From an uncultured Saprospiraceae bacterium (GTDB lineage: Bacteria; Bacteroidota; Bacteroidia; Chitinophagales; Saprospiraceae), in assembly GCA_937961455.1 (NCBI GenBank), contig CALGNN010000140.1, positions 1-39,017 of the forward strand: DNA of 39,017 bases, written 5' to 3'. The position numbers and the translations under genes were made by a program. Of the stretch, positions 34,211-39,017 are shown piece by piece. Numbering within the stretch: position 1 is the first letter of the stretch; every line of letters starts with the position of its first letter. The notes under the pieces were generated by a model. The model ran no database searches, was not told where the DNA came from, and saw only the letters and a program-made list of their open reading frames with translations.

Positions 34211-34954
34211 TCATAGGTTTTCAAGAATGGCTGATACGCCCCATTGGTTGTTTTGTTCAACATCTATTTTTAAGGCCTTTTGATAATGTTCAATAGCCTT
34301 TTTGTATTCTTTTAAATCAGTATAAGTTGAGCCCAGATTTCCATAAAAATGTGCTTGTTCTTCAATATTGTTTAAAGCTTTTGCATAGCTAAGAGCTTCA
34401 AGAAAATAAGTTTCAGCCTCAAGGGGTCGCTCAACGTCTTTCAGAATAATACCTATGAGATTGATGGCTCTTAGCATGCCAAAGGTGTCAGCTTTCGCAC
34501 TAAATATATCTTTGGATTTTTGAGATTGCAGCAAGGCATTGTCCATGTCCTTATTTTCTAGATAGGCAGTAGATAATCCATAGTGTGCTTTTGCAATGCC
34601 ATTTAGATTATTCAAATCTTGATTGATCTGGAGGTTTTTTTGGTAGTAGTCAATGCTTTTTTTGAAAGAGCCCTTATATCTATTTAGAACTCCGAAGTTG
34701 TAGTAAATTTCTGCTTTCTTAATGTGATCTTCTTCAGGTGTAATGTCATCAGCAAATGCTGTATAATGGAATGCGCTGTCTAATTGGACAGTCCTATAAT
34801 ACCATCCAAGATCCATGGCTGCTTTAAATTGCGCTTCTTCGTTTTGTGATTTTGCTATAATTTGTTTGAGGCTATCAAGGTTTATGTCTCTTGCTTGAAT
34901 GGATGTAAAACAAATAATTAGCGTCAGAAAAGTTAATAATTTTGGGATTTTCAT
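34211..34954 (-). CDS. TPR sensor part of the same histidine kinase, ended by a premature TGA
   Basis: The 247 residues have a signal peptide (MKIPKLLTFLTLIICFTSIQA) and about five TPRs of the kind that precede Bacteroidota HisKA_2 kinases (for example KKAEIYYNFGVLNRYKGSFKKSIDYYQKNLQ). The last repeat stops at SAILENL and the next codon is TGA (34213-34211). Two codons later the same frame goes on as [20 protein letters not shown], which completes the TPR. A single G-to-T change of a Gly codon (GGA to TGA) explains the stop, since NLGxVY is the usual TPR sequence. It may be a pseudogene, a sequencing error or a split sensor. Confidence 0.8.
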   Translation of the reverse strand: MKIPKLLTFLTLIICFTSIQARDINLDSLKQIIAKSQNEEAQFKAAMDLGWYYRTVQLDSAFHYTAFADDITPEEDHIKKAEIYYNFGVLNRYKGSFKKSIDYYQKNLQINQDLNNLNGIAKAHYGLSTAYLENKDMDNALLQSQKSKDIFSAKADTFGMLRAINLIGIILKDVERPLEAETYFLEALSYAKALNNIEEQAHFYGNLGSTYTDLKEYKKAIEHYQKALKIDVEQNNQWGVSAILENL

Positions 34955-34978
34955 ACACGTGCTTTTTGTCTATGTGTC

Positions 34979-35013
34979 TTTACATTTTTATGTAAAAGGC
35001 TATGGGTATACCT
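34979..35013. promoter_or_regulatory. Two palindromes upstream of the TPR-kinase gene
   Basis: TTTACAT-TTTT-ATGTAAA (34979-34996) is a perfect 7-bp dyad. GGTATACC is an 8-bp palindrome just beyond it, within TATG-GGTATACC-TATG. Both are upstream of the minus-strand kinase gene and are plausible regulator sites. No consensus promoter was found to anchor them. Confidence 0.4.
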
Positions 35014-35097
35014 ATGCTCTGTTTGCGGTTATTTTTAACTACAATATCAATCTTAAGGCATTAAATTTCATCACCTAAAAGCATGAAATTATATAGA

Positions 35098-35158
35098 CGA
35101 TTATATCGACCTTAATGCGTCGATTTTAACAACATGTGGTTTATTTTTTTTATATTTG
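35098..35158 (+). promoter_or_regulatory. XRE-S24 gene promoter region with a CG-N7-CG element
   Basis: TATATTTG (35151-35158) is a full -7 match placed 14 bases before the chosen ATG. Upstream, CGATTATATCGAC (35098-35110) is the same GTCG-N7-CG element seen before dnaE and dinB, here as one good copy. TCGAC-N8-GTCGA (35106-35123) forms a dyad. Autoregulation is inferred. Confidence 0.5.
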
Positions 35159-35172
35159 ATGAAAAGCTGCAT

Positions 35173-35952
35173 ATGATCTCTCAGAATATTAATCATCTAA
35201 GAAAACTTCATAAACTTTCTCAACAGGCATTGGCTGAGGCCATGGATATACCTCGTACCACCTTAGGTGATTATGAGCGTGGTAAGACGGAGCCCAATAT
35301 TAATATGTTGATAAAGCTTGCCGGCTATTTTGGAGTTAAAGTGGATGATCTAATACAGACCAACCTCAGTAAGCTGGAGTATGAAAAGATCAAGAATAAA
35401 AATTTGAAAATTCTAGCGGTATCCGTTGACAGTAACCTGAAGGAAAATATTGAATTGGTTGACACTAAAGCAGAAGCTGGCTACCTCGATAGTTTTAATG
35501 ATCCAGAGTATATCAGAGAGCTTCCAAAAATTTCTTTTCCCAACATACCTCAGGGTACTTATAGAGGATTTGAGATCAATGGGGACTCCATGTTGCCCAT
35601 TGAGCCAGGGAGTATTGTCATTTGTTCCTACGTGGAGCGACTTTCAGAAATCAAAGATCATAAGACTTATGTAATTGTAAGTAGACGCGATGGCTTGGTA
35701 TATAAAAGATTAAGAATCGATCAAGAAAAACAAACCTTATTGTTAAGCTCGGATAATGAAGTATATCGTCCATATGAATTATCATTTGATGAGGTCGCTG
35801 AAATCTGGCAATATTATGCACACCTCAGTTTTTCAGACTCTAAAGAAACATTGAATTCTCTTGTGGAAGAAAGACTTACCGATATTCAAAAGAAGGTATC
35901 AGATCTTCACGGACAGTATACTTTTAAACGTGAGCGAACGATTCCATCGTAG
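35173..35952 (+). CDS. LexA-like transcriptional regulator: XRE HTH plus S24 autoprotease domain
   Basis: From the ATG chosen here it has 259 residues. The XRE-type HTH spans 6-62 (INHLRKLHKLSQQALAEAMDIPRTTLGDYERGKTEPNINMLIKLA). A linker and an S24 domain follow (about 95-210), with Ala102-Gly103 as a likely self-cleavage bond (KAEAGYL), Ser139 in GDSM and Lys178 in GLVYKRL as the Ser-Lys dyad. So it has the parts for RecA-stimulated self-cleavage. In Bacteroidota such proteins often sit beside Pol IV and DnaE; here those genes are elsewhere in the window but share operator elements. An ATG 39 bases upstream lies before the -7 box, so it is less likely to be the start. Confidence 0.87.
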   Translation: MISQNINHLRKLHKLSQQALAEAMDIPRTTLGDYERGKTEPNINMLIKLAGYFGVKVDDLIQTNLSKLEYEKIKNKNLKILAVSVDSNLKENIELVDTKAEAGYLDSFNDPEYIRELPKISFPNIPQGTYRGFEINGDSMLPIEPGSIVICSYVERLSEIKDHKTYVIVSRRDGLVYKRLRIDQEKQTLLLSSDNEVYRPYELSFDEVAEIWQYYAHLSFSDSKETLNSLVEERLTDIQKKVSDLHGQYTFKRERTIPS

Positions 35953-36685
35953 ATGGATCGAGTACGATAGTGCTCGAAGTGAGCGAACCGCGAAAGCGGA
36001 AGGGAAAGCGGATTCCATCGTAGTCCATGATCTGTGTCAGATCACTGACTTCTTTTTTGAATTAGTCGATGATGAGAAAAAGCTCTATGCCGTATCACCT
36101 ACATTGACTAATAATCCATGGCCAACTATCACAGGTGAGATCAAGCACTTTGATAGAACAAAGAAAATCAAATACTTCGGCCCGAAGGATGAGCTATCCA
36201 ACATATCATTCTATGAGATGGCACAGAGCTTCACAGAGTACGAAAAGTATGTAAAGACCAAGGATGAAAAACACCTACATAAAGTCTTAGCAATATTGTA
36301 CAGACCCGCGAAGCAATACAATAAGTCCAATGCAGAGACCTCCTACGAAGGTGATATCAGACTCCCATTATTAGGTCATGAAGCTACAGTCGACAGGAGA
36401 GCTGAGCAAATATCTGAGCTACCAGATCTGAGCAAGCAGTTGATCCAATTTTGGTTTGTTTCCTGCAGACTCAAGATTGTCAATTCATTTCCCAATATGT
36501 TCAGAGTGCCAGACGAAAATGATAAGCCAAGCAACCTGAATAAGTACGGCTGGGCAGGTGTCATATGGAATCTATCCGGAGGCATTATGAACACGCATGA
36601 AGTGTGCCGAAAGAATTATGAAGAAGGATTGGCATACCTGAGTTATCTGGAAGATCAGAGAATAGAAGCGGAGAAGGAGCGTTAA
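35930..36685 (+). CDS. Hypothetical protein of unlike composition, start uncertain
   Basis: From the GTG chosen here it has 251 residues. The frame is open further upstream to a TTG at 35861 inside the regulator gene, so the true start is unclear and the protein may have lost its N-terminus. It has no signal or membrane segment. Stretches such as SIVVHDLCQITDFFFELVDDEKKLYAVSPTLTNNPWPT and KYGWAGVIWNLSGGIMN look like a folded cytosolic protein, but I recognise no family. The codon and base use looks richer in G+C than its neighbours. Acquired DNA, possibly of phage origin, is my guess. The first 23 bases overlap the S24 gene's end. Confidence 0.6.
   Translation: MSERFHRRWIEYDSARSERTAKAEGKADSIVVHDLCQITDFFFELVDDEKKLYAVSPTLTNNPWPTITGEIKHFDRTKKIKYFGPKDELSNISFYEMAQSFTEYEKYVKTKDEKHLHKVLAILYRPAKQYNKSNAETSYEGDIRLPLLGHEATVDRRAEQISELPDLSKQLIQFWFVSCRLKIVNSFPNMFRVPDENDKPSNLNKYGWAGVIWNLSGGIMNTHEVCRKNYEEGLAYLSYLEDQRIEAEKER
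35940..36023. repeat. 13-bp direct repeat with a GAAA-capped hairpin between the copies
   Basis: GATTCCATCGTAG occurs at 35940-35952, ending on the stop of the S24 gene, and again at 36011-36023. Between them CCGC-GAAA-GCGG (35988-35999) is a perfect tetraloop hairpin. The two copies are read in different frames by the overlapping ORF, so protein constraint does not explain the repeat. Confidence 0.7.
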
Positions 36686-36787
36686 TCAAAAGGAGTTTGA
36701 TTGTTGTGTTTCTTATACCATAAACTAGACAAAATGACTTATTTTGTATGAATATATGCTGTTAGTGGCAAGCAAAAAATAAAGAAA

Positions 36788-37213
36788 ATGAAAATAAGTA
36801 AAGCAACAATGATTGGCTCAGCGGGAGAACCCTTGTTTGTCATAAAGAACAATAAAATCCATAAGGCAACAATGATTGGTTCTGCAGGAAAAACTCTATA
36901 TGTCATCAAGGATAACAAAGTCCATAAGGCAACAATGATTGGCTCCGCAGGTGAAACTCTATATGTCATCAAGGATAATAAAATTCATAAAGCAACAATG
37001 ATTGGTTCTGCGGGTGAAATTCTATATGTCATTAAGGATAATAAAATTCATAAAGCAACAATGATTGGTTCCGCGGGCGAAACTCTATATCTCATTAGGG
37101 ATAATAAAATCCATAAAGCAACAATGATTGGTTCCGCAGGTGAACCACTTCTCGTTTCAGAAGGCGAATTATCACTCCCAGAATTAGCAGGGATCATTTC
37201 AGATATAAAATAA
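36788..37213 (+). CDS. Protein built of 21-residue tandem repeats
   Basis: The 141-residue protein is almost all repeat: five full copies and one diverged copy of a 21-residue unit KATMIGSAGETLYVIKDNKIH (first residue 5), then a short C-terminal tail (ELSLPELAGIISDIK). Each unit has a Gly-Ser-Ala-Gly turn between two likely beta strands, so a closed, symmetric all-beta fold is plausible. It recalls small repeat families called beta-flower, which I name from memory with low certainty. No signal peptide or Cys is present. It lies just before the retron RNA on the same strand and could be an accessory gene of it. Confidence 0.75.
   Translation: MKISKATMIGSAGEPLFVIKNNKIHKATMIGSAGKTLYVIKDNKVHKATMIGSAGETLYVIKDNKIHKATMIGSAGEILYVIKDNKIHKATMIGSAGETLYLIRDNKIHKATMIGSAGEPLLVSEGELSLPELAGIISDIK
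36800..37144 (+). repeat. 63-bp tandem repeats within the repeat-protein gene
   Basis: Five 63-bp copies (36800-37114) and part of a sixth. They differ mainly at third codon positions, and each starts with AAAGCAACAATGATTGG or a near match. The repeat keeps the reading frame. Confidence 0.9.
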
Positions 37214-37272
37214 TCACTCGAAATCCTACCAAAATATTTTTTGAATATTTATTAACTGTCAGGAATATTGTA

Positions 37273-37280
37273 TATATTTG
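37273..37280 (+). promoter_or_regulatory. -7 promoter box before the retron RNA
   Basis: TATATTTG is a full match to TAnnTTTG. Transcription would start near 37287, shortly before the predicted a1 segment. No TTTG at the usual distance was found, so the call is partial. Confidence 0.4.
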
Positions 37281-37318
37281 TTATATAATAGTTCTTTGAC
37301 ATTGTTTTGAGATCGAAT

Positions 37319-37534
37319 TTTCTAAATGAAGTTCACTTGATAGCCTCTATAGGCAACCCGTAAGGGTCTTTTATGGCAACTCAAATCTCCTCCATACGTC
37401 TCTTCATCCTGCATTGGATTGAATAGATTGATGTTGATGGATATAGTTTGCAGTTAATTGTGGTAATAGATTAGTTCTATTGGCACAGGAGTTTTCAAGG
37501 AGTGTAACGAGAACATTGTTTACGCATTTAGAAA
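37319..37534 (+). ncRNA. Candidate retron msr-msd non-coding RNA
   Basis: The 410-bp gene-free stretch upstream of the retron genes holds a structured region. TTTCTAAATG (37319-37328) pairs perfectly over 10 bp with CATTTAGAAA (37525-37534), as the a1/a2 ends of a retron RNA do. After a1 comes TAGC (37341-37344), whose G at 37343 would be the branching guanosine. Three msr-type hairpins follow: GCCT-CTAT-AGGC (37343-37354), ACCC-GTAA-GGGT (37356-37367) and TATGG/CCATA (37372-37396). The msd part has a long hairpin, TGTG...CACA (37459-37487, with TAATAGA/TCTATTG inside). Exact ends are not known. The function, template for a small branched DNA made by the downstream RT, follows from the family. 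Confidence 0.65.
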
Positions 37535-37535
37535 T

Positions 37536-37592
37536 TAGATTTTCAATCTATAATTAGGCAGTAGCAATATTGATATGGCACAGGCAATATTG
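37536..37592 (+). other. Two hairpins between the retron RNA and its genes
   Basis: TAGATT-TTC-AATCTA (37536-37550) directly follows a2. CAATATTG (37565-37572) recurs at 37585-37592 and, being self-complementary, can pair around 12 bases. They could end or process the non-coding RNA before the coding part. Confidence 0.45.
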
Positions 37593-37623
37593 TCTATTAA
37601 TTATTTAATTTAATACAAAGCTT

Positions 37624-37842
37624 ATGAGTAGATTAAAACAAACTCAAAACATTGACAGTTTGATTAGAAATCTTCAATCTGTCATTGAGAACCAGTGTTC
37701 TCTTTCGGAAAGTGATTTAATTATCATTAATGAATCATTAGAAATTCTTAGAAATTTGAAACGGAAAAAAGGCAAAACTAACGAGCAAATCCTATGTGAA
37801 GTTGTGAAAGTAGTCGAGCTATTAACAAAGTTTATGTTATGA
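37624..37842 (+). CDS. Small retron-associated protein of unknown function
   Basis: The 72-residue, all-helical protein (IDSLIRNLQSVIENQCSL, DLIIINESLEILRNLKRKKGK, ILCEVVKVVELLTKF) lies between the msr-msd region and the XRE gene, all on one strand. No known domain is visible. A leucine/isoleucine pattern suggests helix packing with a partner, so it may be half of a toxin-antitoxin-like pair with the HTH protein. That is inference from size and place. Confidence 0.6.
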   Translation: MSRLKQTQNIDSLIRNLQSVIENQCSLSESDLIIINESLEILRNLKRKKGKTNEQILCEVVKVVELLTKFML

Positions 37843-37914
37843 TCCAATTCGTCCCAAAAAAGAATAATAATATCAGATCCGAGCACTCCTAAAAATTTTC
37901 TAAAGAAAAAAGAA

Positions 37915-38205
37915 ATGGACTTAGGAATAGTTATAAAAAATACAAGAAAGTCAAAAAGTTTAACTCAAACAGAGTTTGCTACCAGGTGTGGTATAACACA
38001 AACCTACTTGTCACAAATTGAAGGAAATTCAAAAGAGCCAAACCTATCGACTTTAAAAATTATTAGTAATGAATTAGAAGTTCCATTGCCAATACTTTTC
38101 TTCTTATCTATGAATGAAGAAGATGTTGCTCCAAATAAAAGGAAAGCATTCGAAATCATTAGTCCTTCTGTAAAATCATTAGTAAATGAATTCTTTACAG
38201 TATAA
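37915..38205 (+). CDS. XRE-family HTH protein of the retron
   Basis: The 96-residue protein has an XRE HTH domain at about 5-60 (IVIKNTRKSKSLTQTEFATRCGITQTYLSQIEGNSKEPNLSTLKIISNELEV). A short hydrophobic stretch (LPILFFLSM) and a tail follow. Its last 20 bases overlap the start of the reverse transcriptase in another frame, so translation is coupled. An HTH protein next to the RT is, as I recall, the mark of type VI retrons. It may regulate the system, or be its effector or antitoxin. Confidence 0.88.
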   Translation: MDLGIVIKNTRKSKSLTQTEFATRCGITQTYLSQIEGNSKEPNLSTLKIISNELEVPLPILFFLSMNEEDVAPNKRKAFEIISPSVKSLVNEFFTV

Positions 38206-39017
38206 GCGATCCCAGTTAAAGCTTTTAAGTAGCGATATTAAAAGCAATCCAGAAACTGTTCTTTTTATCTGCAACAACATTGACAAATTCTATCGTGAAT
38301 GGTCAGAGAAAAAACCAGATAAAGTAAATGGTGGATTTAAAAAATATAAGGATGGAACGGAAAAAGTAAGAACAATTACTCCTTCCTTAAACGAGCTAAA
38401 GGCTATTCAAAGAAGAATAAAAGACAACATTCTGGAACCTATTAAACTTCCAAAAGAAGTTCACGGTGGTGTTAAAAAAAGAAGCAACGTAACAAATGCC
38501 AAACCTCATCAGGGAAATAAATATCAATTCACAACTGATCTACAATCATTCTATCCAAGTATAACTCATTCAAGAGTTTATGATACGTTTTTGGATTTAG
38601 GATTCTCAAATCATTACAGTCATTGGTTGACAAAGCTCACAACTTGGAAATATAAACTTCCACAGGGTACACCAACAAGTACTCATATTGCAAACATTGT
38701 ATTTTTGGAAACAGATTATAGACTTATCCAGTTCTGTAATAATAACAATATTACATACACAAGATATGTTGATGATCTCACATTTTCCTCTCAACAATGT
38801 TTTAAGCATCTGCTTCAAGATTTACTCAAAATTGTTTTGGACGGAAACTTTAAAATCAGTTATCGAAAAACCAAATATTCGGGCTATCAAAATATAACAG
38901 GAATTGATGTATTTAACAATTATGTTGATGCACCACAAAAAGTAAAAACTGAAGCGAAAATTGAGATAAAAACAAATTCTGAATTTAAACCTTACCTAAA
39001 TTACCTAAATACAATAA
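38186..39017 (+). CDS. Retron-type reverse transcriptase (C-terminus cut by window edge)
   Basis: Translated by hand; 277 residues are present. The ATG lies inside the end of the XRE gene. Seen: GGVKKRSNVTNAKPH, with the retron-specific NAxxH at 104-108; the first catalytic Asp118 in TTDLQSFYPSI; LPQGTPTS at 158-165 (RT motif 4); TRYVDDLTFS with YVDD at 194-197, the active-site pair; and ITGIDVFN at 237-244, a form of the retron VTG motif. Most retron RTs have YADD, so Val here is a variant. Without maturase or endonuclease parts, and with the upstream structured RNA, a group II intron is unlikely. It makes the branched RNA-DNA molecule from the msr-msd RNA, and retrons as a class act in phage defence. 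Confidence 0.92.
   Translation, partial: MNSLQYKRSQLKLLSSDIKSNPETVLFICNNIDKFYREWSEKKPDKVNGGFKKYKDGTEKVRTITPSLNELKAIQRRIKDNILEPIKLPKEVHGGVKKRSNVTNAKPHQGNKYQFTTDLQSFYPSITHSRVYDTFLDLGFSNHYSHWLTKLTTWKYKLPQGTPTSTHIANIVFLETDYRLIQFCNNNNITYTRYVDDLTFSSQQCFKHLLQDLLKIVLDGNFKISYRKTKYSGYQNITGIDVFNNYVDAPQKVKTEAKIEIKTNSEFKPYLNYLNTI

Noticed and set aside
36739-36972. Open frame on the minus strand across the repeat gene
   Set aside because: It is a mirror of the 63-bp repeats, and the plus-strand frame spans the whole array with synonymous changes.
36800-37144. Regular 63-bp repeats that could suggest a CRISPR-like array
   Set aside because: There are no unique spacers between repeats; the repeats are contiguous, in frame and encode a repetitive protein.
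38186-39017. Reverse transcriptase as part of a group II intron or a diversity-generating retroelement
   Set aside because: NAxxH and ITG motifs are retron features. No maturase/endonuclease part, intron domain V or template repeat was seen in the part present.

Overview
The window is a chromosomal segment of an AT-rich Bacteroidota bacterium, probably a gliding or marine type such as Saprospiria or Flavobacteriia. Four things point there. There are T9SS-type sorting domains, including a gliding-motility-associated C-terminal domain. Promoters are of the Bacteroidota type (TTTG, about 19 bp, TAnnTTTG). The window carries a class II HMG-CoA reductase and a type 2 IPP isomerase of the mevalonate route. 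It also has the XRE-S24, Pol IV and DnaE set of SOS-like genes seen in this phylum. I saw no rRNA, tRNA, insertion sequence or CRISPR array.

Layout. Positions 1-2034 (minus) hold two isoprenoid genes. 2301-4832 is a translation operon (rplM-rpsI-rpsB-tsf) with its own promoter, leader hairpin and terminator. It is followed by a secreted T9SS protein and by pyrH without its usual neighbour frr. 6786-9722 holds a DinB-fold protein, a lipoprotein, ComF and HtrA. 9853-11715 (minus) is an ECF sigma factor with a TPR anti-sigma-like membrane protein and a secreted protein. 11848-14538 holds a SPOR protein, an SRAP protein, a small membrane protein and a PLP enzyme. 14567-17590 is an SOS-type DNA polymerase III alpha subunit. 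17755-22280 holds carbonic anhydrase plus a SulP transporter, a divergent TetR regulator with an operator-like palindrome, and a sodium:alanine symporter. 22534-24271 holds a secreted protein and a Tat-exported HisC-like aminotransferase. 24272-29172 is a module of a periplasmic TPR-CHAT protease-like protein, an ECF sigma factor and its TPR partner, flanked by two paralogous solo LuxR-type HTH proteins. 29177-30358 is dinB. 30529-32160 is a gliding-motility C-terminal-domain protein. 32426-34954 is a response regulator plus a TPR histidine kinase split by one in-frame TGA. 35173-35952 is the XRE-S24 (LexA-like) regulator.

The last 3 kb (35930-39017) looks accessory. It has an orphan ORF of unlike base composition, a protein made almost wholly of 21-residue tandem repeats, and a retron. 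The retron has a structured msr-msd-like region with a 10-bp perfect a1/a2 pair, a 72-residue small protein, an XRE HTH protein, and a reverse transcriptase with NAxxH, YVDD and ITG (VTG-like) motifs that runs off the window end. This is the clearest candidate for a little-described defence system.

The other strong signal is regulatory. The dnaE and dinB promoters, 12.8 kb apart, share an identical geometry of two inverted 13-bp elements (GTCG-N7-CG) exactly 12 bp apart that cover the promoter. A related element lies upstream of the XRE-S24 gene. This suggests a dispersed SOS-like regulon under that regulator.
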